A stretch of DNA of 64,000 bases. Origin: Oegoconia quadripuncta. Its lineage: Eukaryota; Arthropoda; Insecta; Lepidoptera; Autostichidae. The position numbers were made by a program, and so were the translations under genes. The stretch is from the NCBI GenBank assembly GCA_949316235.1, contig OX438749.1, positions 9,752,914 to 9,816,913 on the forward strand, given 5' to 3'. This document shows positions 55,525 through 64,000 of this stretch, piece by piece (within the stretch, counting starts at the first letter, position 1; every line of letters starts with the position of its first letter). The notes under the pieces were generated by a model. The model made no database searches, was not told the DNA's origin, and worked only from the letters and a program-made list of their open reading frames with translations.

Positions 55525-55730
55525 CTAATATTATAAATGCGAAACTTTGGACGTTTGCTGGCTCGTTTGTTTGTTGCTCAAACACGGCTAAACGGATAAA
55601 CAGATTTGGATTAATTGATTATGTCCTGATAAAGTGAGCACCAGTTCTAAACATAAAGTATAAACAAATTAAAATTATCCGCGTTAAAGCTATTCCACGC
55701 AGGCGAGGCCGCGGGCGGAAAGCTAGTAAT
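55525..55730 (-). repeat. Repeat family C
   Basis: TAATATTATAAATGCGAAAC at the reversed 3' end and GGCGAGGCCGCGGGCGGAAA at the reversed start. Confidence 0.8.
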
Positions 55731-56429
55731 ATATATAATAAAGATATTTATTATTCATATCTTCAATTAAATTTATGGTCTTCTTTGCTCATTATTATGA
55801 CTTTTTTTTTTGTTTGGTGTTACCTATTTAATAAAGAATACAGAATTATTGAGCGTGTTGTAATTCTTATGCGATTGAATCACGACGTTGACGACGACGA
55901 ATTCAGCCTGCTGCAATTAATAGTGACGTGTGTCAGTTGTTAACACGATATTACTTCATGTTTAATTTAAATCGCTTGAGATGATAGGACCTTCAAATGT
56001 TAAACTTACGCCTCACGGCATTCAAATTGAATATATTAAAGAATAAATCTATTCTAATGAAAGTATGCATAAGCAGGAAACATAGCTTATATAAATTTGT
56101 AGACAAATTTTCGAAATATTTCATTTAAAAAATATAATTAATTGCATTTTTGTATCCTGCTAATAAAGCTTTATTAGATTAGGTTTATTCAATTCCACGA
56201 TTTTGAACTTGATAGTTTATTCGGAATGCGGCGTGAACACTTATAAATACTCTTTAATTAATGTGGGAAATTTATCAAATTATATTCCCGTGCGATTCGT
56301 AGAACTATAAATCTACTGAAGTGTGTTATATTAAAATGATTTGTTATTATCTTATAGAGTAGCAGCATTAATGCATGTTTTGTCACAGTATATTAGGAAA
56401 GTAATCGTAGCATTATTCACAAAGGTGGT
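55731..56429. other. Nothing recognised
   Basis: Unassigned AT-rich sequence. Confidence 0.35.
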
Positions 56430-56670
56430 TTCGGCATTTAAAAAGAATAGAATCCACCAGTCTCTTCCCGTGGGGGTGGTAAAAGACAACTACTGGACTT
56501 TCCACCAAAAAGCACTTTAAGAACGATGGCTCTACCACTATCGCCTGTGCATTTCTGTTTATTTAAAAGTTGAACGATTGACAATGTTTCAAAAATAGAA
56601 CTTTTAATATTTTGGATACCCAAACGCTAATGTTTGGAATATTTCTGACCACCCCATTTGGGATAAACGT
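56430..56670. repeat. Repeat family F, near complete
   Basis: GGCATTTAAAAAGAATAGAA, TCTCTTCCCGTGGGGGTGGT, CGCCTGTGCATTTCTGT, CCCAAACGCTAATGTTTGG and CCCCATTTGGGATAAACGTC, in order. Confidence 0.8.
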
Positions 56671-56734
56671 CGAGACGCTATATATGTATAGATTTCACAG
56701 TTTATTATTATTTGGATTTTAAGCTAAATTATTA

Positions 56735-56960
56735 GTTACCTAGCTGTTGCCCGCGAATTCGTTCGCGTGGAAAATTTCAGCAAAAAATTTTGCTATGTTA
56801 ATCCAGATCCTAATCTGTCTACCAACCAAATTTCCAACATACAATCTGTCGACCAACATACAAATTATAATATTAGTCATCAACAGCCCGTAAGCATCCC
56901 ACTGCAGGGATATAGGCCTTTCCTCGCATAATTATGAGGGAGTATGGGCCGTAGTAATAT
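56735..56960. repeat. Family C-like fragment joined to a short dispersed repeat
   Basis: CTAGCTGTTGCCCGCGAATTCG through AATTATAATATTAG is a variant of family C. CATCAACAGCCCGTAAGCAT and CTCGCATAATTATGAGGGAG then match the 25.9-kb type. Confidence 0.5.
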
Positions 56961-56984
56961 TAATGATTATAAAATTATCTAGTT

Positions 56985-57200
56985 TGTTTTTAAGAGTTTA
57001 TGATTGAGCTGAGACTACACTATCTGGAAGCTTGTTTCAGGCTTAGACGGCTAGATTGCTCAGAAATGGATGGGCGACATTGGTGTCAGTGTGAATGGGG
57101 CTTATTCGTAAAGGTGACCTCGTAACGGTCGTGTCTTTCATTCTGTATATCTCGTGCAGATGAAGCAGGTTGTATTTATATGTGAGAAACTTAAATGTCA
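56985..57200 (-). pseudogene. LINE C-terminal fragment with stops
   Basis: Minus-strand translation gives KYNLLHLHEIYRMKDTTVTR then ISPIHTDTNVAHPFLSNLAV, a stop, A, a stop, NKLPDSVVSAQS, a stop and TLKNKLDNF. The N-K-L-P block near the end is the LINE C-terminal type. Three stops show decay. Confidence 0.55.
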
Positions 57201-58274
57201 AGATGACGTCACATCGCAGGCGTATTTCTGAAGAAAGGTTAAGTTTCTTTTCTTTGGTTTTAAAGATATTTTAGAGGCTTTCCAGAGTGAGCAGCTGGCC
57301 ACGCTGCACTACCGAAAAGATGATCGCTGAGAGCGGTGCTCACCTATACTAGAAGTGTTACTGTATGATTTTAGTTCTGATTAAGCCTCATAATTATCTT
57401 TATCCTATTAGCCTGCCTCTAATTCACTTGCTGAATAATATAGGCTTACCAAAGACAGCGCCTGCAAGCCACATTCTTAATTACTAAAATAAGGCTGGTT
57501 CACATATCCAATCTTATTTTTAGAACACGTTAGAAATAGTTTATGAATATAAAACACTCTTTCATATTTATATTTTTTTTATTTACGTATTCCATTTAAA
57601 TTTTACAATAAACAAAACAAAACAACAATATCGTGTAACTGTACATTATAGTTAAAAGATGATGTCGTGCAAAGAATTGACGTTACCTTAAGTGAAACAC
57701 AGCCATAGATTAACGCCTATGTATTAAACTATTACAATATCATTGTAAAACTAATTAACTTTCAGAAAAGCTACACAATCTTTTACACAAATTTTGAGAA
57801 ACAATATGTAATTTTGTGATTCCTCTTCTCTCTTATCGATCATAAATTTTTTAATTAGGTATATGCCTAATAATTTTAATTTTCATATTCCTTAACTACT
57901 TTATACAGATCTCATTGTTAACACATTAGGTTGTACAAAAAATAATAAACATCCCTTTAATACAATGTGAGTTTCTGTGGCTAGATTTTTATTATAAATT
58001 CATGCTTTGTATAATATTTAAGGTTTACTTACTTTCGTCCTAAAGATTCATACATTTAACATTTATCAATAGAAATTTTGTTGTATTCCAAACTGAGGCC
58101 AATAGAGATATCTACAATTACGGCTAATATCACCAGACGTTATTTCAAACCAATTCTCATAAGCTCATAAACCTTGATATTTCATTGAAAGTCCAAATTA
58201 TTGTAATCAAAAACAAATTTGTGTGTACATCGATGTTTATACCTGAAACAAAGAGTTACATGTAATTAGATGAA
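57201..58274. other. Unassigned stretch
   Basis: The first 130 bp may be the upstream continuation of the LINE fragment. The remainder is AT-rich without recognised content. Confidence 0.35.
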
Positions 58275-58490
58275 TACCAACCCGTCTCTTCTCTTGACTT
58301 GAAAGCGACTAAAGGGCAAAAAAAAACAATTGATTTGCACGTTTCAAGGCATCGCTCACGTGTGCATTTCTGTATTGTTCGTAAAGTGAACCATGGATGT
58401 AGCTTTTATAATAGAACTCCTTGGAATACCCAAACACTAATGTTTGGGATTTATCTGACTACCCCATTTGGGATATGTTGATAGTAATTC
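58275..58490. repeat. Repeat family F
   Basis: TCTCTTCTCTTGACTTGAAA, CGCTCACGTGTGCATTTCTG, CCCAAACACTAATGTTTGGG and CCCCATTTGGGATATG. A further scrap (CGCTTATGTTTGGGATAAAA) lies near 58630. Confidence 0.7.
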
Positions 58491-58789
58491 TTAGAGTTCC
58501 AGTGGCTTAACTTCACGCAATATTAACTTGTATCTCTTTATGTATGGCCTTTTTTTTACTTTGTTATTTAGCTTTTTCTTTTTTCCTTTTAGTTTGAAAG
58601 GTGAACCTGGATCAATAGTACACTCAACCGCTTATGTTTGGGATAAAATACATTGAACATTAAACGTTCCAAATTTTAGTATTTCGATTGCATAAGCCTC
58701 GATATGATGTACGATCGATTAAAACTAAAAATCTATATGCTGCGAGTTTGATCTCATGAGCTTCGATATGACATTCTGGATCAGCCGCA

Positions 58790-58830
58790 GGATTCTGCTG
58801 AACATAGGCCTCTTCCATTAAAAATAACAT
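58790..58830 (-). repeat. RTE-like tail scrap
   Basis: The minus strand reads MEEAYVQQNPAAD, matching the RTE C-terminal EAYVQQ motif. Nothing else of the element is present. Confidence 0.45.
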
Positions 58831-59074
58831 AGGTATATATCTTTTATTTCTATCCCATAAATAATGATCACATTTTAAATACTCCATTCAAGGAAGATAA
58901 TATTGTCCTAATCCAGAGTACACATATACCGTCTGTGATTTCCTCCAGGCTTTTGCAATTAATAATACTTATTTCTAGATCCCATCGTAAGATATATCCA
59001 GAGTATTCAACGCTATCGCGACCATATTATACCAATATAAATACTAAAAATTGAAAATGAAAAACATTTTACCA

Positions 59075-59210
59075 AAAAAAACCGACTTCAGTGAATCAGC
59101 CACTTCAAAGTAAAAATTGGAATGCTCGTATTTCTCAATCAGTTATTTTCTATGTTCAGTGTCGTAATTATTATTATTTCTACTATATGAAAAAATGTCT
59201 TTCGAAGGCG
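59075..59210 (-). repeat. Repeat family M, copy 2
   Basis: The inverse of the 27.27-27.42-kb copy. It additionally keeps an ACCAAAAAAAACCGACTTCA end, typical of lepidopteran dispersed repeats. Confidence 0.5.
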
Positions 59211-59309
59211 CCGCTATACAATTGAATGTAAATCAATCTACATTATAATCACGTTACACAGCACGGATATATCATCTCAGCCCGTAAACATTCCACTGCA
59301 GGGAGGGAC

Positions 59310-59360
59310 CTTATACCTAATATACCTATACCTTATACCTATAATGACCTTATACCTAAC
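59310..59360. repeat. Short CCTTATACCTA tandem array
   Basis: About four imperfect units of CCTTATACCTA(AT), next to a CATTCCACTGCAGGG scrap of the 56.9-kb repeat type. Confidence 0.6.
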
Positions 59361-59422
59361 ATTCGATCTCTAAGCTATTGAACTTAATAAATAAAAAATA
59401 AATTATTACTTGTTCTTGTTAT

Positions 59423-59589
59423 TTAAGTTGACCGACAACAAGCTAATTTTCTCCAGATCCTCAATCCTTCCTCATTAAGCATCACCGAACTGTAATCTAA
59501 TACGAGCCCAGTATTGATTGGAGGATAGTTACCTGACACACACACTAATTTTCTCACAGGGCATATACATGTTCCCTTACGACTTATCG
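59423..59589 (-). CDS. Possible terminal coding exon of the 60-kb gene
   Basis: On the minus strand TTTCTCTTGTAG (59601-59590) is a good acceptor with a pyrimidine tract. The sequence after it is in the phase required by the exon at 59984-60203: the leftover G plus CG gives Ala. It then stays open for 54 codons (ISRKGTCICPVRK..., ...RIWRKLACCRST) to TAA at 59425-59423. The intron would be 394 bp. The peptide has five cysteines and a basic end but no recognised domain. A possible internal donor (CAG/GTAACT at about 59533) could instead make it a short internal exon. Chance openness cannot be excluded; there is no close polyadenylation signal. Confidence 0.35.
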
Positions 59590-59983
59590 CTACAAGAGAA
59601 ACCACGTACAATATGATAATCAATGTTTATTACTACAGTAACGGAACTGTAATATAAAGAGGATAATTTAATAAGCATTTATTTAGGCAGCTTCACTGTT
59701 GGCATGTTTACAGTATAAGATTTATAGGTACATATCTAGTCCCGGCTCAAACGATCCAGTTTTTTTTGTGCTGTCATAGATTCTATTAGCAATTGATATA
59801 TGCCTTAAATTGTTCGATGAAGTCTAAATTGTTTGAGCAGTGATTGGGTATGCACTATTGAACTCTACTGTATTCAAATGCATAAGTATCCGGTAAAGAT
59901 ACCTAGTAAGTTTCGAGGTGAAAGCGCTTCCAAGAGTATTTCCAATTGAACTTATGTAGGAATTAATATTTAATGTAACTCAC

Positions 59984-60203
59984 CCTTATTTGACACGTAT
60001 TTAGATAACTGTGTCCGGGAATGTATAGTGATTATGGATACAGCGTCGCGCACCACCGGCGGCTCTACCATCAATATGGACTCGCAGCGTATGCGCAGAG
60101 CACCGCTGGCAGCTGGCGAGACGCGCACTCGCAGTATCCGCCACGATGCGCGCAGACCACCGAGCTGTGACGCGCTTAGCTCAGTGCGTTGCCAGGCTTC
60201 TGG
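59984..60203 (-). CDS. Host-gene exon, immunoglobulin-like segment
   Basis: A 220-nt internal exon, minus strand. Upstream lie TACTAAC (60227-60221), a consensus branch point, and the acceptor CTCTCTTACAG ending at 60204. Downstream is the donor G/GTGAGT (60-bp AT-rich intron start). The frame starting at the acceptor is open for all 73 codons plus one base; both other frames on this strand have stops. The exon is much richer in GC than its flanks, as expected for coding DNA among AT-rich introns. The peptide includes LRASWRILRVRVSPAASGAL then RIRCESIL. The alternating hydrophobic pattern and S-G-x-L-R-I-R-C-E-S resemble the E-F strands of an Ig domain, as in the second Ig domain of insect Beaten-path proteins. 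That identity is from memory and tentative. The gene's 5' exons are not visible in the window. An overlapping plus-strand 65-codon frame is a shadow. Confidence 0.65.
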
Positions 60204-60220
60204 CTGTAAGAGAGTGTTCT

Positions 60221-60227
60221 GTTAGTA
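60221..60227 (-). promoter_or_regulatory. Splice branch point TACTAAC
   Basis: A perfect TACTAAC lies 17 bp before the acceptor of the 59984-60203 exon. It is a splicing signal rather than a transcription site and supports the exon call. Confidence 0.6.
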
Positions 60228-61530
60228 CATAGATCATGGTACAATTACCTGCAGCTAAAATTATACCCTCATGTTCCTTAGCGCGTGATCTGTTTCATTA
60301 ATTATATCTAGGTTTTGGTCCAATAAAATTTGATAATTGTTTCGACTCGAACAGAAGAAGATTGTATCTTGCAAAGAAAATTAAGACGGTGCGTAATGCA
60401 TCCTACATGAGTAGTGTTTGTCAGGATATAACATTTCAATTCCCATGGCTTGTTTTCCTTTGCACAACATATCTAGGGCGCTAGGGGCATACTTATACCT
60501 GCAGGTGGCTGTATATTGTCACGATTCGGTTCGATTCGTACGGTTAGCCAAGTAGATCATCAAAGTATCCACCATAGTTCAGGATCCCAACTCTCATTCA
60601 CTCCACATTTTACTATCGATCGACTTTGTGATGTATCTCTCTTTCACACTTGTATGCCAGTGCAAAAGTAACAAATCTATTGATGTTTATCGACAGTGAA
60701 ATGTCGAGTGCACGAGAATCACACCCCTGTTCAATTTATTACAATTTATTTTAATTTACTGATTTTGACTGAGTGTTCTTTGCTAATATGCTGAAAATGG
60801 TTGTTTATGATCGGATACACGTTTGAATACATTCTTACTTGATGGAAAGGGACGATGAGTCCGAAGATGAAGCATGCATCTCATAAAATGCCTATTTCCC
60901 CCACTTTTCAAAAACCCAGGATTTGTCCGAAAAAACTTGCATATAAAATGATGACTATATAGAATGATGAAACTTGCATGTACCTACATTCTCTGATATC
61001 GATTTTATTTAACACATATAGATAACCTGCATGAGATTTCGCCTTAATAGGAATTATTAATCAACAAAAAGATTGGTATACTCCTGACATCAGAAGTAGA
61101 CCAAATAGTTCCAGGGAATTCAGGGAATTTAATGAATTCTGTTTAACCCTGTATAGGTTGTAAAGAATATGTTGTGAGGAAACCACTGCCACCTAAAAAT
61201 ACTGAAACAGCCTGTAATCTGGAACGAAGATTAATGTGTGACTGTTTTTAAATTTTAAGGTGCGCCAAGAGAGCGAAGAACGTTTTGGAAAGATATACTG
61301 GCCGCTTTAAAAGGCCATTAGCGAAGATTTAAAGAGTACCTCTACTGCTTAAGTCGCTTAACAATGAGCTCCAGTAATGGTACGCAAAGCAACAAAGGTT
61401 TTGGAGGGAACATAAACCACTCGTATAAAACGCAGAGGTAAGTCTGCATAGGGTTGTGAAGTGGTCGTACCAATCTCGTAACCGTTCTGCGAGAATGTGA
61501 TTAAGTCATTAGCTCTCTGAAAATTTGAAC
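60228..61530. other. Probable intron; one unexplained open frame
   Basis: If the exon call is right, this is intron. It holds a LINE 3' UTR scrap (about 60800-60905, TACTTGATGGAAAGGGACGA). The minus-strand frame 61543-61358 contains QNGYEIGTTTSQPYADLPLR then FIRVVYVPSKTFVALRTITG and starts after a CAG acceptor-like site; it has no domain I recognise. Confidence 0.35.
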
Positions 61531-61830
61531 TTTTTTTATGCACAATGGGTAGCTCTTAACCTCAATCACACCTGATGTTGTGTGAACATGAGACCGAAGT
61601 TAGAAACGCGCTAACCGGGAATAGTGGCTGTCGCATCTCAAACAACTAGAAATAAACAATGCTTACAAAATGTTGATATGATTGCTACGTGAAGCGTGGC
61701 GGTAAAGCTCGATAAGACAGTGGTAGCAACCAGGCGGGCATTTAAAATTGACCATAGATACCACCAAACCAAGAACCTATCAAAAATAGAACATCTCCCT
61801 GGAAATCTCGCTCGCATCGAAGCTCGCCAC
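61531..61830 (-). repeat. SINE A, old copy
   Basis: TTTTTTATGCACAATGGG tail, GACCTCAATCACACC-like block (here AACCTCAATCACACCTGATG) and CAACCAGGCGGGCATTTAAA. The head is strongly diverged. Confidence 0.7.
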
Positions 61831-61864
61831 AAATGACGTTGGGGTTGAATATTATAAAATAACA

Positions 61865-62075
61865 ATAATAATAATAAATATTTCGGACACTTACATCAAT
61901 CATCTATTTCCAAACTAAGCAAAGCTTGTACCATGGATACTAGATGACGGTTAAACATGCATATAAATATTTATATAAGCAACCATGACTGTAGAGTCAT
62001 CAGATTTTACAATCTGACTCTGGTATTTATTATACAAACATTTACCCCTAACGGGATTCGAACCCGCAGTTGGTT
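61865..62075 (-). repeat. SINE B, 5'-truncated
   Basis: Reversed tail and body. The B box GGTTCGAATCC is exact in ACGGGATTCGAACCCGCAG, but the A-box side is lost. A small GAGTCAT/CTGACTC-type rearrangement lies near 61995-62030. Confidence 0.75.
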
Positions 62076-62139
62076 TTAAGATGAATACGCTGGCAGTTTG
62101 GTATTGCGTATATAATTTTATTTATGCACAGAGCAACGA

Positions 62140-62450
62140 CCAAAATATACAGGTCCCATAAATAGTACTTCAAAAACAACGAAGTTATTTACATTAAGAG
62201 CAACCCTTCGAGTTTCTTGCTTGTTCTTCTCAGGGGAAAATAGCATTTTGAACAAGCAGTAGCTTAAAAAATGTAAAATTGACTATTTTAAGTGTACTCT
62301 GTGTACCTACAAAATAAAGCATTTTGACTTTGACTTTGACTTAGATGTCTTTGTGAAAAGGAGTACTTTTTGTAGGCCGCACAAGATTGTCTAAATAACT
62401 TCGTTATTTTCGAAGAACTATTTATAGTACCATGTATATTTCGGTGGCAC
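62140..62450. mobile_element. Foldback element split by a LINE tail
   Basis: 62140-62195 (AAATATACAGG...ACAACGAAGTTATTTA) and 62390-62450 (TAAATAACTTCGTTATTTTC...ATGTATATTT) are inverted repeats over about 55 bp with few mismatches. Between them lies a family D LINE tail. Without it, the two arms would form a MITE or foldback of about 160 bp. Confidence 0.65.
62196..62342 (+). repeat. LINE family D 3' tail, nested
   Basis: GAGCAACCCTTCGAGTTTCT through ATAAAGCATTTTGACTTTGA, then a TTTGAC repeat. No coding part; a very short 5'-truncated insertion. Confidence 0.8.
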
Positions 62451-62829
62451 AATTTACGTGCAATTTTTTGGGATATAAGATTATAATCATAGGTAAATCA
62501 GTCTGCATATGAGAATGAGGATTCCCGCAACACGTGACTCTCACTAAAAATATTGAGTAACTCTTAAATTACAGTGACACAATTTTTTCCTTTGGGCACC
62601 ATTGGCACTATTTCAGCACAGTTTTTTGACATTGTCAAAATAGCTGAATTCCACTGTGTGAATTCTAGCTTCACGCACGTGTAGCATGCTGTTTTTTAAA
62701 GCGGTACTATCTACAGTTTTCTAAAATTCTAAGTGTTATTTTAAAGTATACCGCGGTTGATATAGCTTGAATAGGCATCAAGCAAGTCCAGTCCAGACGT
62801 AAATACTGCTAGATTAGTATATTTTAGAT
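62451..62829. other. Nothing recognised
   Basis: Unassigned. A small inverted repeat AGCTGAATTC/GAATTCTAGCT lies near 62642-62672. Confidence 0.35.
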
Positions 62830-63415
62830 ATTTCCACAGCTTGATGTCTTACGGTCTCTGGTTGTGGTGAAATGCCGCGGATATAAATACACTCTTTGTT
62901 TTACAAAAACGAGCCGTTCGCGCAATTTATCAATTGAGACCTGCAGATAGGTTTAAAGTGTATAACATCATTTAGGTAAAATAGTAATAAACATGATGTC
63001 AATACAAGAAATAAAGATAAACTTGCAGGTCACATGTCGCCTCCGCAAAGCAGTAATTGATGCAAAGGGTTATGTATAGGTTTTTTCATAAGGTTCCAAT
63101 TGATGTACAAAATCTTCCTCTCAATAAATTTAAAGATACTATAAAACAGAACTTTGATAGAATGATAATCATCCCTGGACATAACCAGATCGTTCGCATG
63201 CCAGGCTATTTCACAATTAATAATGAAATATAAAAACCTTTATGTAAAATCAATGCCTGATTTTAAAAGAGCAACCCTTCGAGTTTCTTGCTTGTTCTAC
63301 TCAGGGGCAAAATTGTATTTTGAACAAGCAGTAGCTTAAAAAATGTAAAATTGACTATTTTAAGTGTACTCTGTGTACCTACAAAATAAAGCATTTTTGA
63401 CTTTAAGTAACTACT
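62830..63415 (+). pseudogene. LINE family D, longest copy of its 3' end
   Basis: The coding remnant starts LMSYGLWLW, a stop, NAADINTLFVLQKRAVRAIY and QLRPADRFKVYNII; then, in another frame, HDVNTRNKDKL, and finally NKFKDTIKQNFD. This is the end of a jockey/CR1-like ORF2: the S-Y-G-x-x-x-W, N-A-A-D-I-N and L-Q-K-R-A-V-R-A-I blocks are characteristic. One stop (about 62868) and at least two frameshifts kill it. The family D 3' UTR and ATAAAGCATTTTTGACTTT tail follow to 63402. It shows what protein family the shorter D tails belong to. Confidence 0.85.
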
Positions 63416-64000
63416 ATAACTTCGACTGTACATTGTAACAATTTAATCAATGCGACAAAAAAAGAAAAAAGAAATACAATTAAACGTTTACATTTTTTAA
63501 TTTTCACAGTCTATTAACCGAGAATAAACAAAAGAACCAATCTCTCGAAAACAACGCAGGTTGTTGAATGATAAATATTGCGACAGTAGGTAAGAGTGGA
63601 GGAGGACACGACATCGACGGGTGAGACGTTTAATTACGTTGCTAAAGTTCGTTTGAACAGGGGGAATCAGTTTTCACTCCGTGAAAAGCAATGGGCTTGT
63701 GTTTGATGAACGCCTCTAGTTTCCTCAACGCGTGGGAGAAAGATTTGTGTTTATTTTGTTGTTTATTTTGAGGGTTATTTATTACTCACTTGCGGCTCCG
63801 CACGTCCTAACAATTACTTGTCACATGAACTATCTTTGTACCAAAATTCTCCAAAAAATATTCAGGCATTATGGACCCTAGATCTAGCTAGACAAGAAAT
63901 TATATCATATTAACAAGTCATAAATGTCAGGATATAAGGAATACGGTCTATATGGTACAAAAGTTCAATTAAATGCTTTAAGGTGTTGCCTTTCCTGGAA
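63416..64000. other. Unassigned stretch at window end
   Basis: A moderately GC-richer part (63590-63760) has a short minus-strand frame (KSFSHALRKLEAFIKHKPIA) of unknown meaning. A donor-like ACTCAC at about 63784 has no supported exon. No repeat identified. Confidence 0.35.

Noticed and set aside
60028..60225. 65-codon plus-strand open frame (MIMDTASRTTGG...)
   Set aside because: It overlaps the minus-strand exon, which has branch point, acceptor and donor signals. The plus frame has no splice or start context and is a shadow of GC-rich coding DNA.
63770..63800. Minus-strand donor CAA/GTGAGT as a 5' exon of the 60-kb gene
   Set aside because: The frame needed for joining hits a stop after a few codons and no acceptor lies at a sensible distance.

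Overview
This window looks like lepidopteran (butterfly or moth) nuclear DNA from a gene-poor stretch. It is AT-rich and has no long open reading frames, no operon structure and no bacterial signals. It is filled with old, mostly 5'-truncated mobile elements of types that are typical of Lepidoptera. All family names below come from reading the sequence; no database was searched. Letters A-N and B2 are local labels for repeats that recur inside the window.

The commonest elements are two tRNA-derived SINE families. SINE A has about 16 copies: a tRNA-like head with a B box GGTTCGATCCC, a body of about 300 bp and a CATAAAA tail. SINE B has about 8 copies plus two diverged B2 copies: A box TGGTGTAGTGG, B box GGTTCGAATCC. 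Next come 3' ends of non-LTR retrotransposons. RTE-like C-termini lie near 0.7, 7.0, 22, 35.6 and 53.3 kb. Several jockey/CR1-like C-termini lie near 3.5, 3.8, 9.4, 18.5, 32.4, 33.9, 36.3, 36.9, 43, 48.6, 52.3, 57 and 63 kb. DNA elements include an 80-bp TTAA-flanked piggyBac-like MITE (6.36 kb), a 446-bp inverted-repeat element with TAA duplications nested in a TAGGGTTCCGTAG-ended element (12.86-13.89 kb), a decayed mariner 5' end keeping the transposase helix-turn-helix region (35.7-36.1 kb), and two mariner-type MITEs sharing its terminal sequence (39.8 and 50.0 kb). One 5S rRNA-like fragment lies at 26.1 kb.

The only convincing host coding sequence is on the minus strand near 60 kb. A 220-nt GC-rich exon (60203 to 59984) has a TACTAAC branch point, a good acceptor and a GTGAGT donor. 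Its reading frame is open throughout and looks like part of an immunoglobulin-like domain, perhaps of the Beaten-path type. A second segment (59589 to 59423) is in compatible phase and ends in a stop; it may be the last coding exon. If so, DNA above 60.2 kb is intron of that gene and DNA below 59.4 kb is 3' flank.

I saw no CRISPR array, operon, functional tRNA or rRNA gene, or complete autonomous transposon. No new multi-gene system is evident. The notable points are the likely exon pair, several datable nested insertions, and some unexplained palindromes and periodic sequences.
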